64,000 nt of DNA from Tetrapyrgos nigripes (taxonomy: Eukaryota > Basidiomycota > Agaricomycetes > Agaricales > Campanellaceae). Below the pieces are notes generated by a model that saw nothing but the letters and a program-made list of their open reading frames with translations, did no database searches and was not told the DNA's origin. Position numbers and translations under genes: made by a program. The stretch lies in assembly GCA_013368315.1 (NCBI GenBank), contig JAACJM010000024.1, positions 558,001-622,000 of the forward strand, written 5' to 3'. Positions 1-10,905 of the stretch are shown here, one piece after another (within the stretch, counting starts at the first letter, position 1; each line of letters begins with the position of its first letter).

Positions 1-982
1 CTCTGATCAAACAACGTATTGAGGATATGAACCGTAAAAAGGCAGACCCTAGTTGGCATTGGGAGGAACCTGTAAGTTTTTTTCAAATTGGCCTCAGCAT
101 GATGAAAAACGAGTAAACCGTGCTAACCGAGCCTCAGAACGACTTTCTCACCTGGATGGTCCGCGAATCCTTCAAACGAAACACCGAAGACGAACGCTCC
201 GTCTACTCCCTCGCCTACCGCGTCGTCCTCCTCAACTTTGCCGCCATCACCACTTCCACAATAATGGCTACCAACGCTCTCCTCGATATCTGGAGCGCAA
301 AGGACTCGCCCGCCATCGTCGAGTCTTTACGCGAAGAAGCTTCTCGCGTACTCAAAGAACACAACGGTGTCTGGACGAAAGCCGCTGTGGCCAAATTACA
401 CAGACTGGATAGCGCCATTCGGGAGAGTTCTCGTGTTTCTGGTGTCGGTGGAACGTCTATTGCGAGGAAGGTCCGTGCGGATAATGGGGTGACGCTTCCG
501 GATGGAACCTGGGTGCCAAAGGGTGCTATTGTTGGTGTTTCGATGGATGGGATACATTTCGATGAAAAGTTTTATGAGAAGGTGAATGAGTTTGATGCGT
601 TTAGGTTCTCGAGGCCGAGGGAAGAGCAGCAACAGCTCGTTGATGTGTCGTTGGGAGAAAAACCAAGGGTAACGGTACATGAGGATTTAGTCAACACTTC
701 CCCTCATTTCTTACCATTTTCCCATGGGATCCATGCTTGGTGAGTTTTTTTCCAACTACGTCCCAGTGTTATGTGCTTGGATGGAGAGCTGACGTGGAAC
801 CTATTTCTAGCCCCGGTCGTTTCTTCGCCGCGAACAACATCAAACTGATACTCGCACATCTTTTGCTCAACTACGAGATCCAACCGTTTGAGACTCGACC
901 TCCAAACATGTCTATTGGAGATATCTCTGTAGTGCCTGTGAAGGCTACGATGATGATCAGGAAAAGGGAGGTGAAGGCATAA
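1..982 (+). CDS. Cytochrome P450, 3' part (5' end outside window)
   Basis: This is a haem-thiolate monooxygenase, normally anchored in the ER. Three exons fit, at 3-71, 138-739 and 811-982, with GT-AG introns at 72-137 and 740-810; reading frame continues across both. The I-helix region reads FAAITTST, the K-helix ExxR is IRESSR, and the haem-binding loop FSHGIHACPGRFFA is completed only after splicing, since the TGC cysteine codon is split by the second intron. The C-terminus ends in KREVKA. The N-terminal membrane anchor and the first half of the protein lie upstream of the window. The substrate cannot be inferred, and no neighbouring biosynthetic genes suggest a cluster here. All visible catalytic residues are present, so the gene looks functional. 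Confidence 0.93.
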
Positions 983-1219
983 GCTTGAGCCGCAGTGCGG
1001 TGAAGGTGAAGGTGTATACATATTTATTGTAATTTATCCTTCTCTAGATCTATCTCCCCTGTATCGGTAGTATTAGTAGTAGCACATACTCTACATAGAT
1101 GCCTCACAGAATCTAGGTTGTTTCAAACTCTCTTCCAAACTTACACAACTGCGAAACGGTCTTCATTAATACAAAAAGTGATCCAAAGAGTTTTGCAAAA
1201 GAACACACCTGACAGTTGA

Positions 1220-2757
1220 CTACGTACTCGGAACTAACTCATCCAACTCCCGGTCTTCTGACGATGATATAGCCAAAGGAATTGGGTCTTCCACAATTTC
1301 TGACTCGGTAGCTGGTAATGGCCCACCAATCCTCATGGGACGCAAATAGAACAATGAACGCGTCGTCTGACCGACTTTTGGTCGTTCGCGGTGCCAAAAC
1401 ATAATCTTTGCACCCTTGTAGAGGCTGAAATCGCTGGGGTTTTCATGTATATGGTCAATTGCTTTGCAAGCATGTAAGATGTCCGCGAATGTTATAAGAG
1501 CGGTGCAACTGGGTAAGCAGGGGTGATGAGTTTGAGAGAAAACACTGGCGAGAATAATATGTATAACGACGCACTTGCGTTTATCCACATGAGCTCTAAC
1601 TACGCCTCCAAATTCGGAAAAGTCCCAACGGAGACGACGGGAGTCGATGCGTGTGACGTCGAGGCCGATCATGGATAGTTGCCTGCTCGCCCCTAGATTG
1701 GCAGCAGTTAGTTGACTGACAGCAGGAGGGCCATCTTGATGGGACCATCCCTTCTGAATGCCTCCGAGTGGTTCATATGCGTCATAAAATATTTGTGCAG
1801 AGACTGAGTCCTTAAAGTGAAAGAACTGAGACAGATATTCAGAGAGGCAGACAGTGTCAAGACATGTGGGCCAACGTACCGCAGTGTTGTTGCACATCGA
1901 GAAGCTCAGGATCGGTTCACTATGTCTCCAAACAATCATATCCTCCACACTCTTCATCAACTGGTGCGGGTCCAGATCCAAAGGTAGGTGACTCAAATAC
2001 ACGGTGCGATGCTGCCCTGCAGTTGTGGAATTATCTTCGCGAGGAAATATTTGGAGATGCTCGATGTGAAAAGTCACATTGCTGTCTGCCCAGGCTTCGT
2101 CTGACCGTAGACTCTTCCATGCCTTGAAGTGAATGGTCAGAGGCAATACAAGACAGTTAATCGCAAAAGACTCACCTCCATAGCCATCCCGATACGTGAA
2201 AAAGTCACTTTTGCTTTTGCCCCACTTTCATCTATCCAAATATCCTCGACTTCTCCAAAACGCTTCATCACTTCCTCCAGTGCCATGACGGTCTTGAACT
2301 GCTCCGGAGGTCGCAGCCAGAGTACTCGAGAGGCCGACTTGAGCACAATACCAGCAACGATTTCCACTGGAAAACGCTGCGGCTCACATAGCCTCACCTC
2401 CAACTCTTGACCGTCTATGACCAAATTACCTTCACTTGCTGCTCTGACAGCTCGTGTAGCCCCACAGGGTTGTAAGTAGTGTATCTCGACCTCGTTATGG
2501 TCGGGAAGTCTGTAGACAGATTCGATGGGTCGACTCATTCCTTTCAGTCTAAGGAGCTTTGTCACAGTGAATGTCGGTGGAAGGTTCTTGACGCGGACGC
2601 ATCGTGTCAGAGGTTTGTTCTTCCAAGACGTCGTAGCTTCGGACGTCACAGCTTCAGACGCCATGCTGCGGAGAAAAAATTTCATACATCTTGCGGTTGT
2701 CGACCTTGGCAGCAGAGTGAGATGAGATGAGCAAGCAGGAGGATGAAGAAAACTCAT
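1220..2757 (-). CDS. Quadruple RRM-like protein, copy 1 of tandem family
   Basis: Putative RNA-binding protein with an N-terminal basic Ser/Leu/Arg-rich leader (SSHLTLLPRSTTARC) that looks like a mitochondrial presequence; that location is inferred. Four RRM-like modules follow. Module 1 has RNP2-like CVRVKNLPPTF, module 2 starts SRVLWLRPPEQF, module 3 starts HRTVYLSHLPLDL, and module 4 runs from RQLSMIGLDV to KIMFWHRERP. Exon 1 ends near 2137 at a GTGAGT donor inside module 2; further introns lie near 1855-1912 and 1500-1565. The start at 2757 (MSFLHPP) was chosen because all four paralogues align from there; an upstream in-frame ATG at 2781 exists. RRMs are degenerate, so protein-protein binding is an alternative role. 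The next three genes downstream in coordinate order are paralogues on the same strand. Confidence 0.72.
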
Positions 2758-3059
2758 GACGCGTTCACAAAAGTTACACACACATCAGCATGCCTAAAAA
2801 GGAAATTGCACCTAGGCAAATTTTTGCTCATACTTACTGCTGGCAGCTGGGACATGGTAGGGCGATATAAATGATTAGAAGAGCAATAAGAATGCATTTT
2901 GAATTACTAAAAACTTATGTTACAAATGAAGCGAAAGAGAGTACTTCAAAAGCCTACACAAACGCTCTATATGAAAAAAGGGGGGGAAAGAACGCCAGAA
3001 AGCGATGGTAGAGGTATCTGACATATAATTGCATCCTTACGCCGACAATGGAACCCATA

Positions 3060-4510
3060 TTACGAGTAGGAAACCTCAGATTCAACGCTCATGTTAGACT
3101 TGCTAACCAGTTGTGAAGTAGAGCCTCCAATCTCCATGGGACGCAAATAGAACACTGGCGGCGTAACTCCAGATCGTGGCCGATGCCAAAATCCAATTTT
3201 TGACCCAGCGTACACGCTGAAATCGCTGCCGTTGTTATAGATGTGGTCAATTGCTTTGCAAGCATGCATGATGTCCGCGAATTCGACGACAGCGCGACGA
3301 CTGGCAAGAGGAACAATTAGTACCAAAACGTCTAATGATAATTTGACTTACTGTTCCAACTCCACAAAAGTTCTGATTACATCTCCAAACTTGCCAAAGT
3401 CCTCCCGTAGACGACCCGACCAGATTCGTTGGATGTCCAAGTTGCTAATGGATAATGTCCTCGACGCCCCCAGGATAGCAGCAGTAACTTGGTTCGAGAG
3501 AATTGGGGTCTCGTCGTTGGCCCAGCTCTTTTGGATTCTTCCAGGTGGATTATATGTATCGTAGAATATTTTCGCAGCATCCCAATCTCTAAACTTCAAA
3601 AACTGCAGTGGATAGTAAGATGTAGGCGACCTGATATATGTGAATAAAGCTTACAGCGCTGTTTTTGTTCATCGAGCAGCACACAAGTGGCTCCCCCATT
3701 TTCCAATCAAGAACGTCCTTCAGACCCGACAATAATTGATATGGTGCTAGGTCAAGGTGACTCAAACACACGGTATGAGGATAAACTTGAGGGTCGCGAG
3801 GATAAATGTGCTTATACTGGACGTAAAAAGTAACGTTGCTGTCTGCCCAAGCCTTTTCTGAGCGCAGAGTCTTGCCTGCCTGGAAATTCAACGGCTGAGT
3901 CAGAGCCAACAAGAGAGGTCAGTCGAACAAGCAGACTCACCTTCAAAGCCGTCGCGATATCCGAAAAGGTCACAGTTGCTTTTTTCCCGTCCTCAGCCAT
4001 CCACATTTGCTCCATCTCTCCAAAACGCTGCATCTCCTCCTCTAATGCCTTTTCAGTCCTGAAACATTTCGGAAGTCGTAGCAAGAGTCTCCGAGAGGCC
4101 GGCCTGAGAGAAACAGCAGCGATTATCTCGACTGGCAAAGGTCGTGGTCTGCAGAACTCGACCTTCAACTTTTGACCATCCATTACGAAATCACCTTTTT
4201 TAGCTGCTCTGACGACGCATGCAGCCCCGGCAGGCTGTAGATAGCATATTTCAACTTCATTGCTGCTGGGACGTCTGATGACAGATTCAATAGGGCGACC
4301 GAAACCTTTCAGGCTGAGAAGCTTTGCCACAGTAAATGTGGGTGGAAGGTTCTTGATTAGGACGCATCGAGTGAGAGGTTCTTTGGACGACTTTAGAGCC
4401 TCAGATGCAATCTTGCGAACAAATCGTCTTGAACAGCTTAAACATGTGGACCTTGGCAGCAGAGAAAGAAGAGACGAGCGAGCAGGACGAGGAAGAAAAC
4501 TCAGGCTCAT
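3060..4510 (-). CDS. Quadruple RRM-like protein, copy 2 of tandem family
   Basis: Paralogue of the gene at 1220-2757 with the same order of parts: leader SSLLSLLPRSTCLSC, module 1 with CVLIKNLPPTFTVAKLL, module 2 (SRRLLLRLPKCF), module 3 (HTVCLSHLDLAPYQLL) and module 4 ending SKIGFWHRPR. The C-terminus has the family signature FYLRPMEIGG. Introns sit at the same protein positions as in copy 1, including the GTGAGT donor after ATALK inside module 2. The alignment-supported start is MSLSFLPRP at 4510; a longer in-frame form from 4585 would add 25 residues. No stop or frameshift was seen within the inferred exons, so it is probably functional. Exact exon edges in module 3 (about 3600-3660) are approximate. 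Confidence 0.7.
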
Positions 4511-4802
4511 ACAATGACGCGTCAAATGGTCAACCCGGTAAACATGCCTAAAAAGGAAGTGTACCAAAAGTTTGCAAGTTTGCACCCCAATTCAAATTGC
4601 AATTGCACTACATCATGTAGCACAGTACTTTAGTATTTTAGTCTACAAACGAAATGTTAAATCATTGGGAAAACCGCAGTCTACCACATATACAAGGTCC
4701 TCTTACACCCTTGGCACGTAGCACACGAAGCAGTTATTCTTTTTTTTTAAAATTTTTTGGAGGAGCGTTTGGATAGCCATTCGCTAGACGGCAAGGACAC
4801 CC

Positions 4803-6083
4803 TCAAAAAAAAGAGAGAAGGAATGACAAACGAAACCGAAAACAAAAGGTAGAATGAGAACGAGAACGAGAACGTACCAGTCCAAGGATTGCATGAGTGG
4901 CAGAGTCTTCTGCCATTCTGGGAGCTTCCTTGGACGTCCTCACTTCTTCACACCGCCTTACACGACAGCAGCCCCAGTTCATACTACATACTGAAGTCCC
5001 TGCCTCACCTTCTTTCCTCCAATTTCCATAAAGACGCAAATTGGACACTGGACGCGACGTCTGACCATCTGTGAGTGGTTTGCGGTGCCAAAATCCAATT
5101 TTTGAGCCGGCGTAGATGCCAAATTTATTTTCATGGATATAATCAATCGTTTTGTAACCATCTATGACGTCCCTATGTGTCACAAACGCGCAATGACTTG
5201 GAAGAACACAGTGATGAGCTCAAGGGAACATCGGGGAGGGTAGTACTTACAGTGGACGCGTTTGTTGTCGAAGTCAGCAATGATTAATGTTCTGCTCGCC
5301 CCCAGATTGGCAGCATTGATATAAGCGGGGAGAGGAGGGTCATTTTTATACCACCGCTTCCGGAACGTCGCGAGGAAATATTTCGAGCAGTGAGTGATCT
5401 TGAAAATCCACAGCAGTCTTTCCAAGCCCAAGCCCCGTCTGAGCGCAGACTCTTCCACGCTTTGCAATGAACGGTCGGAGACAATACATGTCAACTAATC
5501 GCGAAAAGCTCACCGATATAGCCCTATTTATATGAAAGGTCACTTTTGTTCTTCCGCTGTTGTCATCCATCCAGATATCCTCCACCATTCCATAACGCTC
5601 CATCTCCTCCTTCAATGCAATTTTGGTTTTGAGCCGTTCCGGAGCCTGTCGCAGCCAGAGTTCTCGAGAGACCGACATGAGTGCAACAGCAGCAATAGTC
5701 TCCACTTCTATAGGCCGTGGCCTGCAGAACTCCATTTCCAACTTCTGACTATCCATTACCGGACCACCTTCACCTGCTTTGACGGCTAGTGAAGCCCCCG
5801 GAGCTTGGAGATAGCGTATCTCGACTGCTGTATGATTTTCACCTCTGTCAACAGATTGAATTGGTGAACCGATATTTTTCAGGCTGAGCTTTGCCATAGT
5901 GAAAGTCGGTGGAAGGTTCTTGATGATGACGCATCGAGTTAGAGGTTCTTCAGGAGAGTTGATGGCTCCAGACATCAGAGTGCGTAAAAAGTATCTCGTA
6001 CATCTTGCTGATGTAGGCCTTGGCAGGAGAGAGAGAAGAGACGCGCGAGTTGGAGGTGGAAGAAAACTCCAGCTCGTTGTCAA
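4803..6083 (-). pseudogene. Quadruple RRM-like protein, copy 3, degenerate
   Basis: The first exon is family-like: leader RASLLSLLPRPTSARC, module 1 CVIIKNLPPTFTMAKL, module 2 SRELWLRQAPERLK. After AWKSLRSDGAWAWKD the frame breaks. The whole of module 3 (the VYLSHLP strand and the FYDAYEP helix found in the other copies) is missing, and sequence jumps to a piece matching GASRTLIIADFD. Most of module 4 after that is also lost, then its end reappears (GIYAGSKIGFWHRKP). This is best read as a decaying gene copy with an internal deletion of roughly 250 bp plus frameshift. A shortened two-module protein remains possible. The lower-coordinate end is uncertain because no clear family C-terminus is present. 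Confidence 0.65.
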
Positions 6084-6430
6084 TCAATTGCCTGAAAGGG
6101 AAGACTAGATAATTTCCGCAATACCGTCAGTACACAAAAATGGTCCACTGGTGACAATGCTAAATTAAGTAGTCTATCATCGTACAAGGACCCCTACGCT
6201 CGTAACACATGAAGTACCTCCACCATATATGGCTAACCTGACATCACACATCGTCTATTCTTCGCGTTCCTTTCACTCACCTGCATTAGTAGAACAAAGA
6301 TGGCACTGGGCAGCGGAAAAAGAAATGAGATGAGATATAACCCCACGAAAAAAGAAGAATTACTTACCACAAAAATACTGAGGGCTAGAAACTTGGCTGA
6401 GAGTTGTGAACTGACTCGTGTGCGAGTCTG
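6084..6430. other. Intergenic spacer between copies 3 and 4
   Basis: About 350 bases without a recognisable gene. It should hold the promoter of copy 3 (minus strand) and the 3' end of copy 4. No terminal repeats or RNA gene were seen. Confidence 0.5.
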
Positions 6431-7918
6431 TCAAAGGGTCAAAGAAAACAAGCTTCCCGGTTTTGATTGAAGCTCTTCAATTGGTGAAGACAGTGAAGTA
6501 GTGCCTCCGAATTCCATATAACGCAAAAGGAATTTAGGCTGCAAGCTTCGGCCAAACCTGGGTCGTGTATTATGCCAGAACCCAATTTTTGACCCGGCGT
6601 AGATGCTAAAATCGCCCTTGTTCTCGCGGATATATTCGATTGCTTTGCAAGCATCTAGTATGTCCATGAATTCCACGAAACCGAGACGACTGGCAAAATC
6701 GGACTGATAAGTACAAGAAAAAGAATGAGGAAGATAACCCAGCTTACTTTTTCGCGTCCACCTCAGTTCTGACTATACCTCCAAATTTGGAGAAGTCCAC
6801 ACGTATACGACCCGGCCAGATTCGCTGGACGTCGAAGTTGACTATGCATAACGTCCTCGTCGCCCCTAGATTGGCAGCAGCGACTTGGCACAACAGAGGA
6901 GGCTTAGGGCGGTGCCAGCTCTTTTGGGTGCTTCCAGCTGGTTCATATGTGTCGTAGAAGTTCTTCGCAGCATCGGAGTTTCTGAACGTCAAGAACTTGG
7001 AAGGATAGTCAGATAGCAGACAACCTGATGGCGTGTGGACCAGCTTACTGCGCCATCCTCGTTTATAAACAAACGCATGAGTGGTTCCCCATATTTCCAG
7101 TCAAGAACGTCCTTCAGACTCTTCGACAGTTGCTGCGAGGCGAGATTAGGAGGTAAGTGACTCAAATACACGGTATGAGGGTGACCTTGATGTTTTGAAC
7201 CATCTTCACGAGGATATATCCGTTCTTGTTGACTGTAAAAAGACACAGTACAACCTTCCCAAGCTTTTTCGGAGAGCAGACTCTTGCACGCCTTAAAAAA
7301 TGAACAATCAAGTAAGAGTCATTACAGTCCGGGCAATCGCAAAAGATTCACCTTCATAGCCGCCCTAATATCTCCAAAGGTCACTTGCGCTCTTCCCTTG
7401 CTCTCATCTATCCAAATACTCTCGACTTCTCCAAAACGCTTCACCTCCTGTTCCAATGCTGCTTCGGTCTTGAAGTGTTCCGGAGGCTGCAGCCAGAGTA
7501 TTTGAGAGGCAGATCTGAGAGCTACAGCAGCGATTATCTCCACTGGCAAAGGCTGCGGCGTCCACAGCTTCACCTCCAGCTTTTGACCATCCAATACCAC
7601 ATCACCTTCCCTAGCTGCCTTGACGGCTAGTGCTGCCCCACCGTTTTGGAGATAGCGTATCTCGCGTTCGCTACTGTCGGGAAGTATTATGACAGATTCG
7701 ATAGGTCGACCGAACCCTTTCAGAGTGACGAGCTTTGCTACAGTGAATGTGGATGGAAGGTTCTTGACGCGTATACATCGAGTCACCCACTGAGGCTTCG
7801 CAGCCTCAGACGCTATGCTGCGAGCAAATCCATTCAAACATTTTGAAGTTGTAGGCTTCGGGAACAGTGAGAAAAAAGGCGAGTGAGCGGGTTGATGAAG
7901 GTTCTGAAGCAAAGTCAT
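6431..7918 (-). CDS. Quadruple RRM-like protein, copy 4 of tandem family
   Basis: Paralogue of the genes at 1220-2757 and 3060-4510, with the same four RRM-like modules: CIRVKNLPSTFTVAKL, then SQILWLQPPEHFK, then HTVYLSHLPPNLASQQL, then RTLCIVNFDVQRIW through SKIGFWHNTRP. The C-terminus has YMEFGG in place of LRPMEIGG. The leader HSPFFSLFPKPTTSKC is shorter but equally basic and hydroxylated. The start at 7918 (MTLLQNLHQ) matches the paralogues; an in-frame ATG at 7963 comes from the end of the adjoining MITE at 7952-8110 and would add 15 residues. Intron positions are shared with copies 1 and 2, including one inside module 2 near 7345. No disabling change was seen. Confidence 0.7.
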
Positions 7919-7951
7919 GCAAAGTCTAGGCGCGTCAACATCGATGCCTAA

Positions 7952-8110
7952 CACTGCGGGCATAATACCTTCTTCTCACTGCGTAAATTGATAGTAAATC
8001 CTTAGTAAATTGTGAACAGCCAATCAGATTCCAGGAAACCAATTTCCTATCGATTTCCTAAGCTGACTAATCGATTTACTAGGTCAGTAAATCGTATTAT
8101 GCCCGCAGTG
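7952..8110. mobile_element. 159-bp MITE with CACTG termini (CACTA/Plavaka-type ends)
   Basis: Terminal inverted repeats CACTGCGGGCATAATA at 7952 and its exact reverse complement ending at 8110. Both sides carry the trinucleotide TAA (7949-7951 and 8111-8113), a 3-bp target duplication. CACTG/CACAG ends with 3-bp duplications are characteristic of the CMC (CACTA/EnSpm) superfamily, to which Plavaka elements are related. The element is non-coding and lies directly upstream of copy 4 of the RRM family. Confidence 0.85.
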
Positions 8111-8409
8111 TAAATAGGAAGCTGGTCATGGTCATCTGTTTGTTTAGTGACGCGTCGCGGTGTAGGACGTGTTCGCGTCCTGACAGATTTTACCCCTCCT
8201 CTAGGTTCCAGTGGAGTGTGGCCCCCAGCGGTGGCAAGTACGAGTCCTACTTCTGTTTGTAAAATTGTCGCAGATATATACCTCTCCTCCTTGTAACCTG
8301 TTACATTCAACCTTTGGACTACAACAATTACATAATGATAATAAGTACTGCTGTGAGTGTCTCATACAATGCCAATGCAACAGTGATTCTTGCCATACTT
8401 TGAGAATCT

Positions 8410-9066
8410 CTACGCAGAGACTATCTCGAAGACCTCCGTAGGCAAGTACATAGGAGGAAATGATTTCGTAGAAATCAATGGCTTGCAGTTAATCTGCGCA
8501 CCAGGTTCATCGGGAGCAACCCAACCTTCTTCTTGATCTTGAGTGGTTATACTAAATGAAAAGAAAGATAGAGAGAACGTATAAGTAAGCATCGCATGCG
8601 CCGTGCGTAGTGAGCTCGAAAACAAACAAAAAATACTAAATTTTCACTTACATATAGCGATTCTCTCCGTGCTGTGGGACAGCCTCAATGCGCCATTCCT
8701 CAGCCGTCTCTTCATTCGTGAGTAAAGCAGATACGAGGTTGTTTATGTTGGCAGTCGGGGCACCTCGTGCTTTGATGAGATAATTGTTGCCTTCGGAGCC
8801 TATTTGTTCGATTTCCAACTATCGACAGCAACACAGTGAATAATTGTGACAGCTGAATTGATATTAGAACTGACCGTGGTGCCTTGAACGTCCGGCCCCA
8901 ATACGACTGGCTTCGGAAGGAGGGTGCGGTCTTCCCTCAAGTTACGACCAACTTCAAAGTCGCCGTTTCGGACAACGTACGTGCCAGATTGAAGAACCTG
9001 GGACATGATATACGGGAGTTGGGAAAGAGGTAGGATCATGAGGAGGAGAAGTTTGTTAAACGACAT
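8410..9066 (-). CDS. Serine protease inhibitor of the fungal I66 (cospin-like) type
   Basis: Exons at 9066-8875, 8818-8652 and 8551-8410 give 166 residues in continuous frame with GT-AG introns. The fold family is the beta-trefoil I66 inhibitors of mushrooms, which block trypsin-like enzymes and are thought to defend fruiting bodies. Supporting motifs are SGTYVVRNGDFEVGRNL, EDRTLLPKPVVL, YLIKARGAPTA, EEWRIEAVPQHGENRY and GWVAPDEPGAQI, followed by a C-terminal FEI segment. Known I66 proteins generally lack a signal peptide; here the first 20 residues (LLLLMILPLSQLP) are hydrophobic, so either this copy is secreted or translation starts at the later methionine before SQVLQSG. Assignment is from remembered family features, not a search. 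Confidence 0.75.
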
Positions 9067-10905
9067 GATCGATAGTTCCACGAGCTGAGCTGAATGACAG
9101 TTTCCGGCGAGTTCGAGAGGCTGGAGATGATATCGATAATTGGCAGCTAACTGGGTTTTATACCTGAAAGGAAGCGGTGTTGTACTTGCATTCAGCTAAT
9201 ATGGTATGATAGCGATCGACAAACCATTGCTTAGGAAGGCTAGGCCCCAAGGGTGTACAGTCGACGCTGACAGCGCCAAGAAAGTTTGAAGAGACCCACT
9301 TGCATAATGAAACACCTTTTTGACGTCTAGGTCTTAGACCTCCATTTTATCTACCGACTCGACATTGTCATGACCTTCACAAACGGGATTCTGGGAATGT
9401 AGAATAATTTGGGCTGAATTGAACGGTCCCATTATTAAGTACAGACGACTAGTCGTGTGGCCCATACGACATAGTAGTGAACGGTACGGATACCCCGCAG
9501 GTATTTTTGAATGTACCCGTACCCGTACCTGCGAAAACCCGTACCCGCCGGGGTTTTCTGGTATACTAAAATTGATACCCATCCCGGGCCGGACCAAGAC
9601 TATACGAACGACCTACATAGTAAAGCATACTGTTGGCAGCCTCATACAGAGGCATAAAAGTAATTACTTGGCCTACACCAGCATATCTACGTAACGTGGC
9701 GCCCGGTTCAAGGCCTGGCCAAGTCAAGGCCAAGTTGAAGTGTGTCTCAACTGCAAGTTCTGATTCAGTACTAGTGATGGAGCCTGGGCTTTTTACAGAA
9801 TTTTTTGTCCATTACTGAGTGGCTCACAGACACACACGCCAAAATTGACCATTATTGTGTTTTTTTGACTGTTTCTAGTGTCGGTATTTTCAATCCCGGA
9901 AGTTGGGCGGAAGGCAAGTGTCAGGTCAAAGCAAGATATAAGTATATATTACTGTGAAGTAATTACGGGCATACACATTCAGCAGTAGGACATCTATGAG
10001 ATAGTTCCATTTGACTACAAGGGTTATTTTGTGATAGAATATGAGCCGTAAACGTGCCGTCGAGTACGCTATTTCCTAAATGGGAAATACCCGATGAGCC
10101 CTCGGCCTGGCCCTGGGCTTCGGGCTTCCCAAATCTCAAGCCAGGCCCGAGCATGGCTTGGCCTGGGCTTTTTCGGCCTGGTTTGGGCGGGCTTAGGGCT
10201 TTAGGCCCGAGCCTGCACATTACTAAGAGTACATAGTTGAATATGATTGTCCAGCAATAAGAATTGTTTGCAGCGACACGCATTTGTTGAGTCCAGTGAT
10301 AGCGGATCCAAGAAGTCAGTTTACAATCTGATTCCAAAGTCCTCACGGATGTACATTTTCCCATTTTTGAGGCAATTTTCCATTCTTTTTTTTTTTTGCA
10401 CCTTGGAAAGTTCACTCAGAAAAGGCAGACGGGTGGAGATTCTGAACGTCGTCGCTTCCAGTTCTATGATCCAGAGAAGTTGGACCATTACTAATTGAAT
10501 AGCTGTCGAGCAAAGCCATGTACCACTCTCCCGGCTTCCAAATTGTCTGAGCTCTCAGCCACACAGCAGATAGTAATGCCACCGTTGATTCTGAGTTTGG
10601 GGGCAACTGCAGGATGTGTGCTTGCGCTAGGCATAGTCTCTTCGAGTTCATTAGCCGCAAATTAGCCGCGCCGAGAAATTTACCTTGTTGTCCTCAAAAT
10701 TCCCTTTTTGGACATTTCATTTGATGGCGAGTTGGCCCTTGTTCTCGATTTGGTCTTGAAATAACTTTATCAACAGAATAACGTGATTCCTATTTCTTTT
10801 ACACTATCTTCTCTTTCCGCAATCACCGTGTCATCATCTCCCAAACCTCCGTCCTCCCAGTCCAGTTGAAACTCCTCTGGCACCTGGCACCGACTCCCAG
10901 CAAAG
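9067..10905. other. Gene-free region with transposon-like debris
   Basis: No convincing gene. It contains a cluster of GTACCCGTACCC-type repeats at about 9480-9560 and a GGCCTGGGCTT-rich segment ending at 10225 (listed separately). The last 130 bases are probably the promoter and 5' UTR of the F-box gene. Confidence 0.5.
10080..10225. repeat. GGCCTGGGCTT-rich segment, possible hAT end
   Basis: Short direct and inverted copies of CCTGGGCTT and AGGCCCGAGCC end in CTGCACATTACTA. Read from the other strand this starts TAGTAATGTGCAGGC, similar to the TAGTGTTGCAC end of the clear hAT MITE at 53835-54260. A weak partner end, TAGTGATGGAGCC, lies at about 9773, but no 8-bp target duplication matches, so the call stays tentative. 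Confidence 0.35.

Noticed and set aside
53..412. ORF of 119 codons overlapping the P450 exon
   Set aside because: Out-of-frame shadow of a confirmed P450 exon, highly Arg-rich.
9480..9600. GTACCCGTACCC cluster as a telomere-like repeat
   Set aside because: Units are irregular and internal; more like debris of a transposon end than TTAGGG-type telomere DNA.
10054..10236. 60-codon Pro/Gly/Trp-rich ORF
   Set aside because: It is a translation of the GGCCTGGGCTT repeat, not a gene.
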